Positions 33,994 to 45,370 of a stretch of 64,000 bases of DNA are shown here, one piece after another; the stretch's first letter is position 1; each line of letters begins with the position of its first letter. The stretch is from Protula sp. h YS-2021 (lineage: Eukaryota; Annelida; Polychaeta; Sabellida; Serpulidae): NCBI GenBank assembly GCA_949752745.1, contig OX457026.1, positions 35,765,911 through 35,829,910 of the forward strand. Reading direction: 5' to 3'. The notes beneath the pieces were generated by a model. The model was not told the origin of the DNA. It worked only from the letters and a program-made list of their open reading frames with translations, and made no database searches. The translations under genes were made by a program, and so were the position numbers.

Positions 33994-34401
33994 TCATGAT
34001 GATAAATGATTACTTTTTAGTTTAATCTCACAGGATTTATATGCATCAATCTGCTGAAGTATGTGATCCACTGAGGTCATTCGCTTCTTCAACATTTGCC
34101 ATTCTTTCAATGACGACAAAATCCCCTTCTTGGTAGGATATAACCTCCCAGAAGCATGATCCGTGATATATTCACATATGTTAACCATCACTTGCTTCTG
34201 GCATTTTACCAGTTTAAGGTTTGTTTCTCCATGAATGGGTATCATAATCGGTAAATCATCTAGACTCATCTTCTTCATAGACTTTGCAGTGGTAGCTTTA
34301 GGCTCACGTTTTACAACAGCGGCAGCAGATTTAATCTCAGGTCTTTGCCCTAGTTTAGGCTTAAGTGTTCGCTTGGCTTTAGATTCTGCCTTAAGCTCCA
34401 T
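33994..34401 (-). CDS. Uncharacterised basic protein of the Polinton relic
   Basis: This 135-residue ORF has a Lys/Arg/Ala-rich N-terminus (about 1-45) and a mixed helical remainder with several Lys-rich stretches. It lies between the polymerase C-terminus and the split ORF downstream, on the same strand. It may be the N-terminal part of that downstream product. I do not recognise the family, and survival of an intact frame in a decayed element may be chance. Confidence 0.45.
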   Translation of the reverse strand: MELKAESKAKRTLKPKLGQRPEIKSAAAVVKREPKATTAKSMKKMSLDDLPIMIPIHGETNLKLVKCQKQVMVNICEYITDHASGRLYPTKKGILSSLKEWQMLKKRMTSVDHILQQIDAYKSCEIKLKSNHLSS

Positions 34402-34647
34402 TTTCTGCTTTCTAAACTGTGGCTGTCTTGAAGGCTGATGTTTTAGCTGTTACAATGGCTTCAACTCAGCCTTTGTCATGGACATTGTCTCAAACTTTGT
34501 TGTAGGTGTTGTCCCAGACTTTGCTGCGGACATTGGTTACCGTAGATGTCAGTTACTGTTCACTCACTGCAGACATGCTCACTCTTCAACAGCTTGATTT
34601 AGAATGATTGCTATGTCTGAGGGTGGGCGATTTTGTAACTGATGCAT

Positions 34648-37339
34648 TCATACTCTATGAGCTGTGTAATGCCCATGAGCTAACGTGGTGTAACCTACGT
34701 CCAACACATTGCGTTTGTCATCAAATGGTGATAGACCAACCTTCGCAATTTTCTCTGAAAATTTTGATTCTTTGGCTTTGGCTGCTCTTCCCTAAATAAA
34801 CTGCCCTTGTGTTGAGCATGTGCCAGTCGCCTCTGACAGGCGCGTGTAATGCCCTTAGCAGTACGTTTCTCTTGTCCACCATACAGCAAACTGTACATCT
34901 TCGGTCGAAGTCCTAAGATACTTCTTCTGCATGTAATTGTAGTGATAATGATACATGAGGGTTTTACTCAGATCTAGAAAACCCAATTTGCCTGTAAACC
35001 CAATCTGAATAGACTTGTTCAAAATTAGATCTCATTTGAGGCAGTGTAGTGCTGTCAGATCCTCATTGAAAATGTGGAATATGTAAAACTTAGGTTTAGC
35101 CACCATCTTTTTGAAACGTTTCTCATTGTAAATCAATTCTACATTGGTCCGTTTCCTCAAATTTCTATGGTTTTGCCAAATATAGCATTGTTCACCAATT
35201 TGTAAAAGTCTTTTTTAAATGCTGCTTTCTCAGGCTCTAACTGTATTCAGACAATTAACTAATTCGAACAGTTTTCTTCTCAGCAGCTACTGGCTAGTCA
35301 CTATGCTGATCATGGATTTCGTCCGGGTATGCGAGATCTACCTCTAGAATATATCCTTTCTCAGTATCTTCACTCATTTTCATGTTGTCCAGAGATTTTT
35401 GATCTTCCACCCATGCCAATCCACATTCTGGCAAACTGTGACCTACTCCATCCGAAGTGACTGTTCGCGTCAAGGTACATGATGTAGTTGTCGACTTGGC
35501 CACACCATAGTCTGGAATATAGTGATTTGTGGCTTTTGGATACTTGTATGTAATGACTGAAATACCTCCTAGCAGACCTTGCTCTATCGTTTGATACATG
35601 TCAATATCATCCATCGATTCCAATTGAACCTAGGTATGTTTCAGCATAGCGTCCCGTGTCAAACCTGGTGCTGTATAGTAATTGGAAGGATCCAATTTAT
35701 ATGTGCTGAGACACATATTTCTAAACTTTCAAACACATTTGCCAACATCAACGCATCTGTTTTCAGATAGAAGTCATGAGATTCTTCAAAGTTGTTGCAG
35801 TGGAATACATTCCAGACTCTTTGTGCATGAGCATAATCCTCATCACTAATTCCTTCTTCAGTCAGTTGACTGTAAAAGTCTTCTTTGTTGGAAATTTGGT
35901 TTCTGCAGACTTGGAAGGTGGTGCATCATTATAGTCATAGGGATATACTCCTTTTCTCCAAAGTAGCTTTTGCTGCTGACTGTCGTATTCTGAGACTTTG
36001 GTTTCAGCCGCTACATTGCAAGGATGCTCCCATGAATTGGTAGGAATCGATGAATTTTAGATTGCCCATGGTAATTGCAATGTATTTTTCCATAGTGTTG
36101 GGAATGACTGACAGCTTCAAATTGCTGATTCGTTCTTAAGCGAAACTGTAGGTGCATTCACTATGGGCTGCTCCATGGTATTTTCCACTGATGTGATCAT
36201 GATCTTGCACACGATCCACTCCCATCAACTCATGGCAAATATAGCAATGAGCAGCTTGAGCAAACTGTTTCTTATCTTCAGCAGTCATCTCAATGGGTTT
36301 TTAATTGTTTACTCAATTCACAATGTCATCACGTTCATCCAAAATTTTCTTTAGAAATGTGTGAACAGCATTGTCTCCACGGTAAACCACAGGATCATGT
36401 TTCTCATGCTCACTGACGAAAACATAGGAAAAACTATTAGCCTTGTTTTTCTGTACAGCATTCAAAGTCAGCATAAATAACAAAAGGTGCCTTTTGTTGT
36501 TTTGCAATACAATTGAATCGACTGATTGTATCCTCTGGGAATGACAATCGCTGTGCTCCATGCTTTCAACAAACTTCAGTATGTTTGTCTAAAAGATATT
36601 GTCTCATAAATCCATGCAAACAATTGAGGCAGTAAAATGTTTTCACATCATGTTTTGTTCGATAGATCATAGAGTCACTCATTGTCATTGATAAGCAATA
36701 AGCTGATTCCAGTGTGACGATCATGTCAACTCATGTACATGGGCACCACAACTTGAATTTCCCAACCAAAAACATTTATGGCAATGTTGATGTTCCTCTC
36801 AAATTTAGGAATTTGATGAATTGGTGTTGGAAATGTCATATCTTCTACATTAAGCTTATGTTCAAACTATTGATGCTTGTATACTAAACTTACGTAGTCA
36901 TTCATCGGATGAAGATGAGCTAATATAGACCATACGAAGCATTTGTTGTCTGTATTCTTGATGTTGATAACACTCTTAGTATTTTTATCTTCTTTGATAA
37001 CTCAATGTAGTTGGCAGCTTGTAAGGGTTCTAATGTAGCTGTATGAACTTCAATCCGGAGAATCTTATCAAGCATCCATCTAGATTCTTGACATTCATGC
37101 TCATCAAACTTCCTGAACAAATCCTTGAATGCGTTATCAATATTTATTTTATTGCATGCTCTAAAAGTCTCAGTGCTTAGATGAGTTTTATCTACACGAT
37201 CTTCTAACACTCCCTCTTCATTCGTTGTTATTATCTTAAATTGAGCTAAAACGACTATGTACCATTTTCTTTCATTAGCTAATCTATCTTTCAAATGTCG
37301 TATGATGCGATTTTCTTGCTGCCGCATTTGAAGTAGCAA
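34648..37339 (-). pseudogene. Polinton protein-primed DNA polymerase B, frameshifted
   Basis: Recognisable segments run in order along the minus strand but in changing frames. The N-terminal region (36920-37339) has ESRWMLDKIL and then CFVWSIL. A Cys-rich finger FYCLNCLHGF lies near 36600. The exonuclease motif PFVIYADFE lies near 36465-36490. Next come a DHDHISGKYHGAAH motif (36165-36210), FYLKTDALMLANVFE (35727-35785) and GGISVITYKYPKA (about 35535-35575). A decayed motif A, YLDANSHFGW, lies near 35450-35480, and KTLMYHYHYNYMQKKY at 34915-34970. The C-terminal KMYSLLYGGQEKRTAKG lies at 34850-34905, and a stop at 34648. The intact enzyme replicates the element from a protein primer. The segment that normally bears DTDS, between the last two blocks, is missing. 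Confidence 0.88.
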
Positions 37340-37530
37340 GTCGGATTCATTTTCAGGTTCAAATACTTCTTGATGTGCATGTCCACAAAGGCTTAGTCTA
37401 CTTTCACTTGCATTACATCCTTCTTTGTCTGTGTCTTAGTTTGTTCTTCTTTTGTATCTTTGTAGGAGGTTGATCTGACTCATCATCTAATCTTTTCATG
37501 TATATGTTTTGCATTGGTGTTGCATACGTA

Positions 37531-37719
37531 TCATGGCATGTATATATCTGCATACTGTTCCGTGTTGTTGAAGACATTGAAGCAAAGGCGGCAAGTAATA
37601 AGATCTCTTTCTTTACGAAGGGTTAGCAGTTTTTCACATAAATGTCTCTCAAATTCATCTAAGTTTGGTGGAACTACGTGACACCATGCACATGTCACTT
37701 TTTCATTTTGAATATTCAT
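37531..37719 (-). CDS. Short zinc-finger-like ORF upstream of the Polinton polymerase
   Basis: This 62-residue ORF has two cysteine pairs, CAWCHVVPP...H and CRLCFNVF, spaced like treble-clef or C2H2 fingers. It lies 5' of the polymerase on the same strand, and may be the polymerase N-terminus cut off by frame changes or a separate small Polinton gene. No further assignment is possible. Confidence 0.45.
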   Translation of the reverse strand: MNIQNEKVTCAWCHVVPPNLDEFERHLCEKLLTLRKERDLITCRLCFNVFNNTEQYADIYMP

Positions 37720-37739
37720 TTTTTATGATGCTATCATTT

Positions 37740-38700
37740 CACTGTCTTGATAGTAAATGATGGAAATGAGAGAAGTTATGCTCGTTTAGATCAACGGCGT
37801 TATATATGACGTCATCAAGGGGTTCGGTTCAATCACGGGGGAGGGGACGGTCGGTCGGTCTACTTGGAGGAGGGGCGGGGATGGGAGTCGAGCGTCTAGA
37901 ACTGGCGACTTACACCTTTTGCGGATATTGATACTTTTCAAAAATGACAACCTATGAGGGCCATTTTGAGATAAACTGGCATGAGAAAAAAACTGGACAA
38001 GTAATGAAAATAACTAAAGTAAGGTCAGTAAAAGTAAAGAAACGCGGTATTTAACGTTCTTCAAACACTGCATTAGACTTTCTGGAAAAGTCCTGCCATG
38101 CGTCGGGCTGCAAGAATTAATGAAGCAAACTAAATGGCTGTCAGGAAAAGGGAAAACTTCGCAATTGAACGCCTTTGAGCGTGGTTTTACCCAAGACACA
38201 TAAACGATAAGTCAAGTTTTAGAAGTAAATAGTCCCCGAAGAATTGATCGCACATCGTATAAATTGGTAGTCAAAGTCGCGAAGGAAGACGTACAGGATT
38301 ATTACGAGGCAGACACCGAGTTATTGTTTTTTTTTATCTCGAATAAAAAGATATTCCCATATCTCATTAGACTGGCAAGCGGGTGCCTTTGGGTACCAAG
38401 ATCTCTTCGCTGGAGGTCTGCGTTGAAACGGAGTAAGATATAATAGTCTTCGAAACTAAAAACAAAAAGTATTAATTGAAGTAGAAACATTGTAAAGGAA
38501 CTAAAATAATTTATTGATCCATTTGTATTGTCTTAAGTGATTTTATTTACGCAGATCTTGTATGGTGGAAAAAATTATGACTTAGCAACAACAGGTGCGC
38601 GGAATTCCCCAATTACACAAATGGCGGCCTTAAATCATGTTTATTGTAAAGTATCATGTTTAATGCATAAGAGTTACGTTATTTAAAAGTGATTTATGTG
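37740..38700. other. Spacer right of the Polinton relic
   Basis: A G-rich run with repeated GGTCGGTC lies near 37845-37880. No inverted counterpart of the left flank of the Polinton is visible here, so its right end is not defined. No gene was recognised. Confidence 0.4.
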
Positions 38701-38829
38701 GTTTTTATTCCGAGACATTATTTTTCCGCAACCAGGAAGGCAGGGGACACTTAAAATGCTCAACTATTAAGTACTTCAATGGTATGTGACTCCCAGCCCC
38801 AGCGGACTCTTTCCATCTTCCTACTCGTA

Positions 38830-39350
38830 GGACAGACACGCATGTAATAGAAATGTCCATTGATCTCAACTTCGAGGTTCTGGATTTTTCGGCGCACTTT
38901 CCAAGTTTGCTTAGTTCCAAGTAGTCCTAGATGACTCTTGCGGTCTTCCTGTGATAGCGAGAACTCGTACTTGTTATAAGCGGATTTGTACTTAGACTTT
39001 TGCCGAAAAGTTTTTGCGTTTGGACTGTATTCATTTGAAATAATGATGTAAAGAAATGACAGAAAAAAACTAGCAAAAATGAACAGAAACATATTCACAT
39101 GTTGGCTATAAAAGGGGTTGAATAATATCTAAAATAGTTTCTACAAGATCATTGATGGCTTTTTAAATTCGAAGATGTGCACATTGAACAAATTAACATT
39201 TTGATGTTTTCGCTAATTATTTCTTTGCAATATATAAAAAAAAATTAAAAAATGCGGTCAACCACCTCCATCGGAAAGATCCGAAATTACGAATTAGATT
39301 ATAGTTCCCATAACAGAATATGCCATAAGCCAAATCACACGTTCCGAATT
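38830..39350. repeat. Dispersed repeat, permuted copy of the 20.4-20.9 kb block
   Basis: The block ending TTCGGCGCAC (38840-38900) precedes AGTCCTAGATGACTCTTGC (38923-38941), the reverse of the order at 20.7 kb. The region ends with an ATAAGCCAAATCACACGTT arm at 39322. A 112-residue minus-strand ORF (38760-39098) with a hydrophobic N-terminus falls inside the repeat and is therefore not called as a gene. Confidence 0.5.
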
Positions 39351-39356
39351 AAATCA

Positions 39357-39425
39357 GGGTTGAGATTTCGCGGTCGCCCGTGGCGACCAACTTTTGGTTC
39401 GGGCGACCAACTTTTTCGAGTGCTG
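39357..39425. mobile_element. Left-half fragment of the CAGGGTTGAGA MITE
   Basis: About 67 bp match the start of the 10426-10647 element almost base for base, then stop abruptly. The integrase-tail fragment begins at the break. The right terminus is absent. Confidence 0.7.
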
Positions 39426-39690
39426 AAAGGGAAATACAGTCGCAATCAATTTGACCTGTGTAGTTACAAGCTCATCCAGGAAAGTGATGTAAATCTCACG
39501 ACAAAAGTTTCTTTGCGTCAAGTTGTCCAGATTGAATCTAAATGTGGCGGCCAAGGATTTCTAAACTGTAACTGTTCGGGAAATAAGAGGTGCCAGACAA
39601 ACCGATGCAAGTGCTTTAAAGCCAGAATGAAATGCAATTCAAGATGCCGATCCAATTCAAGATGCCACTCCGCTGTAACTTATATAATAT
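39424..39690 (+). pseudogene. C-terminal fragment of a KRBA2-type transposon integrase
   Basis: Within an ORF that starts at 39252, the stretch from YSRNQFDLC onward resembles the C-terminal end of KRAB-A-domain-containing-2-like proteins. Those are integrase-bearing, transposon-derived sequences common in invertebrates. It carries the Cys-rich tail CNCSGNKRCQTNRCKCFK...CNSRC. The upstream part of the ORF is MITE and repeat sequence, so the full reading frame is chimeric. No integrase core is present. Identification is from memory of the family. Confidence 0.6.
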
Positions 39691-39699
39691 ACAGGCCAA

Positions 39700-40370
39700 C
39701 ATGTTTTAAACTTATTCACGACCCTTTGTTTACATTTCGCACTGTGTTCCACTGATCGACACTGAGACATAAAGAAACAATTAAATAAAAGGGGCACGGT
39801 AAAGGTACTAGGCGTTTGTAATATATCAGTCTGAGAAACGAGGCTTTACAGAATTCAACTAAAAATGTGCCATCAAAATTAAAAAAAAAAAAAAGAGAAT
39901 GTCCCATTTGGACGAAATAACGGACGTAGCGAGATGACACTTATACTTCGATGACACAAGTTCAGATTATTCGGATACGGGCGATTAACGGGGGTACGGC
40001 GTAGACCAGCGGACATGCATGGATGGGAAGCTAGCAGACAATTTTTTCCGAGATGTTTGAAGTGCAGTGACTTCCCGCTTTTCTTAGCGGAGGGTGGGGT
40101 GGGGATATCGCTGTGTGAGTGAAGGTTGGATGTTGGTTTTTAAACTTCGCAACTACAATAATTATCACTGTAATTTTGAAGGTGCAGCATTTATTTCCAA
40201 CAACTACCTTGAAACATTAGTGATTCATTGTTTACGTAATCTGAGAATGTTTTAATTATTGTTTTGCAATTACTGTTATACATTGTGAAAATTGAACAAT
40301 ATGTTGTAAACTACAGTATTTGATACTTATTACCCGTAGAAGAACAAACAGATGGTATTTGATATCACTT
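39700..40370. other. Spacer, nothing recognised
   Basis: An A-rich run lies at 39881-39895. No supported gene or repeat is visible. Confidence 0.4.
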
Positions 40371-40377
40371 AGAAGGG

Positions 40378-40465
40378 GGCGGGTAGCTCAGTTGGTAGAG
40401 CACTCGTCTTCAGATCTAGGGTGTATAGCCGGTGCGGGTTCGAATCGTGCTCGTGCCTATTAGCT
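40378..40465 (+). repeat. tRNA-derived SINE head
   Basis: GGGTAGCTCAGTTGGTAGAG (A box) and GCGGGTTCGAATCGTG (B box) are excellent internal polymerase III promoter boxes. The 7-bp acceptor and the T stem pair badly, with several mismatches, and the anticodon arm is irregular. That argues for a SINE rather than a working tRNA gene. Confidence 0.65.
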
Positions 40466-40479
40466 GTGCACTCAATCAA

Positions 40480-41992
40480 GGTTTTACCTCATCTTCAAAA
40501 TCTTTGCGTCCCAGTGACGCCACGCTTTCCTATTTTTGCGTCCTCCATGATTTTTATATGCGTCCCCCCAATTTGCAACCTGATTTGTTTATGCACAAAG
40601 GGTGTGTGTTGGGGGGGGGGGGGTGGTAAGAGATAACGCATACAGTTGCAGTTCACCCTATCTTTTATTACCAAACCAAGGAAATTCTAAAAGCAATGAA
40701 TTGTCATCTTACCAGGCTTGCTTTTCATATTGTTAAACAATCTGGCAGTTTCGGGAAAATCAAACTATTCTATGGCTGGTCCTTTCAGTTTAATGAACAT
40801 TAAACAGATCAACCGCTCAGGTTTTAGTCTGTTTCAGTTTTTATTGCGTTTTAAACCAAAAATCTTCTTTCACATGGAACAGACGAAACAGACGAGGTAT
40901 AACCAGGGCCAGTTTACACAGCAACGCAAAATCGGGAAGCTGAATATGGAATCGTTAATGAGCATTTTTACAAAATCGGGGAAATTAGCTGGGGCTCGAG
41001 GCCCCATAATTTCTGGCCGGGCCCAAAGATTTTCGAGACTTGGGGCCCGGCGGGCCCCATGATTTTTTTTGTAAAGGCTTATGTGACTCGTCAATATAAA
41101 CGACTTTCACAGAAGAGGAAATAGGGGTGTGGAAAGAGTCAAAATATAATAAAAACAATAAAAAGACAAACTGAATATTTTGTATTACCGGTTTGTGTAC
41201 GAATAGTTAAGATAAATAAATTACATTTATGGGAATATCGTCATTTTTCTAATATATACCCTATATCGATCCGGGCCCCAGGATTTTCCACCGGGTCACA
41301 AGAAATTTGGTAAAAATGGTTAATTCCGAGCCCTGCAAAAGCCTGAAAAGTCAGCGTATTTTTGTAGGACCGCACAAAGTGTTTAACTGTATATAGTTTT
41401 TTTTCAGTAACAAGAGTACCGGTACGCTGCAAATCCCCTCGCCCTTCGCAAAATATGCTAAATTTCTACCTCAATTTTGGCTAAATAAATGAAAAGTCGG
41501 ACAAACTGAATACGAGGTGCACAACTACAACATATGAGGAGTAACTCTGTGTAGGATTTACAATGTGTGTGCTTACCCGTTCGGAGGAGCTGTGCATACA
41601 AGACTCAGATCATATAGCCTTTATAGTCGAAAAATATGCTAAGTTTCGACCTCAGTTTTGGCTAAATAAATAAAAGTCGGACAAACTGAATACGAGGTGC
41701 ACAACTACAATACATGAGGAGTAAATCTGTATAGGATTTAAAATGTGTGTGCTTACCCGTTCGTCGGAGTTGTGCATACAAGACCACTACCCAAAAGCGG
41801 GACGGACTAACCAAATCCTATATTCCCTTCGCCAACAAAGTTGGGCGAGGGGATAATAATGCACGTGTGAAGACAGATTTTTTATGCGTCCCCTAGGACG
41901 CAAGCCCAAAAATTTTTTTGCGTCCCGGGCCAATTTTTTTGCGACATTGACGCGCAAATCCGCGTCCCGTAAAACCCTGCCCAATTATCATC
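40480..41992. mobile_element. Inverted-repeat element with nested insertions
   Basis: The left arm (about 40480-40620, GGTTTTAC... TTGCGTCC... ATGCGTCC) recurs inverted at about 41865-41990, where the plus strand reads ATGCGTCCCCTAGGACGC ... GTAAAACCCTGCC. Arms are imperfect. Inside lie a GC-rich palindromic segment (40990-41065, GGGGCCCGGCGGGCCCC) and the 422-bp TIR element listed separately. Boundaries are approximate. Confidence 0.45.
41433..41854. mobile_element. 422-bp TIR element with an internal tandem duplication
   Basis: Perfect 12-bp inverted ends, ATCCCCTCGCCC (41433-41444) and GGGCGAGGGGAT (41843-41854), enclose two tandem copies of a unit of about 190 bp. The copies start at AAAATATGCTAA near 41450 and AAAATATGCTAA near 41630 and share AAAGTCGGACAAACTGAATA. 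No ORF and no clear target duplication are seen. Confidence 0.6.
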
Positions 41993-42339
41993 CCCCAGGG
42001 ATTCAAACTGGAATGGCCCATTTCAGTATAATGTGGCAGGGTAGTCCTGATATAGCGCTGAGATCGCTGAAAGGGACTTCAAACACCAATAAACCAAACC
42101 AGAATCGTTAAATTCACATCAGTGGAACGGTCGCCTAAACACTTTAGCAATAGAATCAGTACTTTAGCTCACTTGACAGGTCTAAAAATACTCCTAGAAC
42201 AAAAAGATTTTGTAACATACCACTGTATTTAACATACCACTGTATGAAAGATATTGGCAAGTGAAAAGTATTTGCGATTGGTTGCCTGTTACGACATGCA
42301 CAAACAGACGGTAGTGGGCTTATTCTGCAGCCCCGACCC

Positions 42340-43200
42340 ACAGGGGCATTGATTATATATGCATGGCGGATTGTCACAAGAAGTTTTTCCTCCAAACACT
42401 TAGTTTGGCAGTTTAGACAAAATTGGTCCGTCCGACCAAATGTCAAAGAAAAAAGTGCTACTCTTCGTACAAATGCGGTCAGATTACTTAGAACTTTGAC
42501 AGGCATTTTCCCAAGAAGTTTCTCCGTCTGGTTTTTAGTCGATTCGGACTAATTGGCCAAAACAAAAACAAAACTGCTGCTCTTCCTAGAAATCCCGTCC
42601 AATCGCTGTGTAATTTGACAGGAATGTACACCAGTAGCTCCTGCAACAGGCCTGCATAAAATTTGGCGACTTGATAAAAATTGGTATAGATACTGGCCGA
42701 AAGCTTCCAAATTTCAGCAACACAGAAATAAAAAAATTAAAAAAAAGAAAACACTACTCTTCCTACAAGTGATATCCGATCGGCTTGGAATTTGACAGAA
42801 GTTCACACTAGAAACTGCCTTATTTTATTTGGCAATTTGACCGAAAATGTTGAGCAAAAACGACCAAACGTTAGAAAAACACGAAAATGATACTATCCTT
42901 GCATATTTGGCTCAAAAGTGCAGCTTTGAAATTTGACCGGAATATGCACTTTTGGGGCAGCTCGTGCAGCTGGCTAAAAAGGAATAAGTTTCAGAAAAAC
43001 AAAAATGGTGCTCTTCCTACAAATCCGCTCCAGTCGCTTTGAAATTTGAGTTCTCCAGCAGGATTGTAAATAAAAAACTGGATAAATTGCAGACAAAAAC
43101 ACAAACAGTGCTGCTCGTCCCACAAATCCGGTCCGATTACTTTGAAACTTGATGGCAATGGTCAACAGGAGGGCCTCTACCAATTTTATATATTGTTAAA
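42340..43200. repeat. Degenerate tandem array A (~110-170 bp units)
   Basis: The block TGCTCTTCCTACAAATCC...TCCGATCGCTTTGAAATTTGAC recurs about six times (near 42455, 42583, 42755, 42885, 43010, 43113) with irregular spacing. A single related copy lies at 50600-50720. No coding frame is conserved. Confidence 0.55.
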
Positions 43201-43379
43201 TTTGGTAGCTTTCTCCTTTCGCCTTTATAATGTCTTCGCTTTCATGGTTGGGCACAATGTCCGGGGATATTTTTGTTGAGTGTTCGTCATATATGTTTTT
43301 CTGGAAGTCCTTTACTTCTTAACCCCAGCTATTTAGCAGGTGCCAAAGCGATCGCTGAAAGTCGGTGCGTATGTATGTC

Positions 43380-45370
43380 TAAGTTGAAAAATAGTATTTC
43401 CTAGTTTTTAAGTCTTGATATTTTGGTTGATGGTAGGGATCATTGGCACCTACCTGGCTATTACTTTTTTGGTAAATCGCAAAAAATAAAAAAATAAACA
43501 ACTGGCGTAAATATTGGCGGAAACTAATTTTTTATTTAAATATTAACTACTGCATATAGACTTACTGTCTTAAAATTTTGCCAACGGAAGCTAACGTTAG
43601 TACCTACTTGATTATTACGTTTTTGTGTAGTTCGAAATACTGGCGATACAAAACAAAACACTTTTTAGTGAAGCCCTAACTGACGCAAGGGAAATAGTCT
43701 TACTTTCTTGAAATTTTGGTTAACGGTAGCGGAAATTAGCACTTAAGTGGCTATTACTTTTTTACTGATTCTCCAAAAATAATGGCTGAAAAAACCCTTT
43801 TTTTCTCATAAAGTTGTAACTTGCCCCAGTTTAATTATTCCCTGTGCAAAGGAAGGATATGTTATGAGTTTTTCCGTCTGTCCGGACTACATCCCCGAAA
43901 GTATAGGTCAAATTGTTTTGTAAATTTACATACGAATAGAATACATATTGAAAGTGAACAACGCCGTACTTTTGTTTGGATTCGTGAGAGATTGTCAAAA
44001 TGACATTATTTTGAAGTTGGTAAAACTTTTGTAAATTGTTAAAGCATTCCTATAATATGTATAATAATATGTATCCGATTATTTTGGAATGTCACTCGGA
44101 TAAAACATACGTTGCAGTTGTCCATCGCCTATTTTTTCAGATTCATGAAAAATTGCCAAAATTATAGCACTTTTTGGTTATTGGAATTTGGCATACTTTC
44201 GACGTCGTGTACAGGCGCAATCTTGAAACTGTAAAATGGATTTTGTTGAAATCTCACCCGCGAATAGAGCACAGACTGCAGGTGTGCAACCTTGTACTTT
44301 TGTTCAGATTCATGAAAAATTGGCAGTTGGACAGTATTTTGAAATTCGGTAAAACTTCTTTACAGTTTTGTTCGCGTAATGGAACGTCGTGTCCGGGTTA
44401 TATCTCCAAAATTATTAATAGGATTGTTTTGAAGTTCACATGCGAATAGAGCACATATTGAAGGTGTGCAACGTCGGATTTTTGTTCGGGTTCATGAGCC
44501 ATTGTCAAAATGACAGTTTTTTTATTATTGGAACTTGGCGTATTTTCGACGGTGTGAAATTTGGTAAAACTTCGCGTTTTCATAGAATTTTCTCCGCATA
44601 ATGGAAGGTACCGCGAGCTGTTCATAGGATTTTTTTTTCACAGTCGGAAAACACAGATACTGAAAATTGTCAAAATGTTTTGCCTTTGTTGAAATTTAAA
44701 AATTTTAAACTGTTTAAGTTGTGAAAAATGTGATGAAAGTGGCAGTGGTATGATATTGTGCAAACCGACCTTGGCACTGATTTCATAGGTCATCCCCACT
44801 ACGAGGGGTTGGGGGAGGGTTAGGGAATTTTGTTTCTCCAAGTCTCTAGTTACTTTTAACGATCCGTAAAAAATTGAATAAAATATTAACCAAAACCCAA
44901 TTTTCTTAAAACGTCTTATATTTTTAATCAAAGGTAAAGAATAGGGCATGAGTGCCCCCCCCCCCCGCCCTCGTCTTTTTGGCTGTTACTTATTTTGCAA
45001 TTCGCGGGCAGTTTGCAGAAGTGTATTGGCGAAAAACCATTTTTTATTAAAATCTAAACCGACGCCCGGGATAAAGCCTTACTGTCATAAAATTTAGTTT
45101 AAACGTAACGGGCATTAGTTTTTAGTACAATAGCACTCACTGTAACTTTGTGATTCACCAAAAATTAGCGAAAATATTGACGAAAATGCAATTTTATTAA
45201 AAACATATCTCCTCCTAGGAATATATTAAGATCTCAACTGACGCAGGGATATAGTCTTACTGTCTTGACATTTTTATTAAAAGTAGACAGTGGTAACTGT
45301 GGATATTACTTTTTTTGACGCCAGGGATATAGCCTCACTGTCTTGAAATTTAGGTTAACGGTTACAATTT
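43380..45370. repeat. Degenerate tandem arrays B and C
   Basis: Array B (43390-43800 and 45000-45370) repeats CTTACTGTCTTGAAATTTTGGTTAACGGTAG and GGCTATTACTTTTT every 140-160 bp or so. Array C (43840-44650) repeats GAATAGAGCACATATTGAAGGTG, then CGGATTCATGAAAAATTGTCAAAATGACA, then CGTAATGGAACGTCGTGTCCGG, about every 180 bp. Array C also has copies at 51885-52160, in intron 1 of the downstream gene. C interrupts B. Confidence 0.55.

Larger units (their letters stand above)
32624..37719. mobile_element. Polinton/Maverick relic, partial and decayed
   Basis: A cysteine protease (+), two or three small minus-strand ORFs and a protein-primed type B DNA polymerase (-) lie together with no host exon between them. 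The protease-polymerase pairing is diagnostic of Polintons and their adintovirus-like relatives. I could not recognise a retroviral-type integrase, FtsK/HerA-type packaging ATPase or capsid gene. I also found no terminal inverted repeats, so the copy is truncated or rearranged. Stops and frame changes in both recognised genes show it is inactive. Confidence 0.85.

Noticed and set aside
37740..37900. Right terminal inverted repeat of the Polinton
   Set aside because: No inverted match to the sequence left of the protease could be found, so the element ends remain undefined.
38760..39098. 112-residue minus-strand ORF with a hydrophobic N-terminus, like a small secreted protein
   Set aside because: It lies within a dispersed repeat also present at 20.7 kb, where the blocks are permuted and the frame is not kept.
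40378..40465. A functional tRNA gene
   Set aside because: The A and B boxes are good, but acceptor and T-stem pairing fail at several positions, so a SINE head is likelier.
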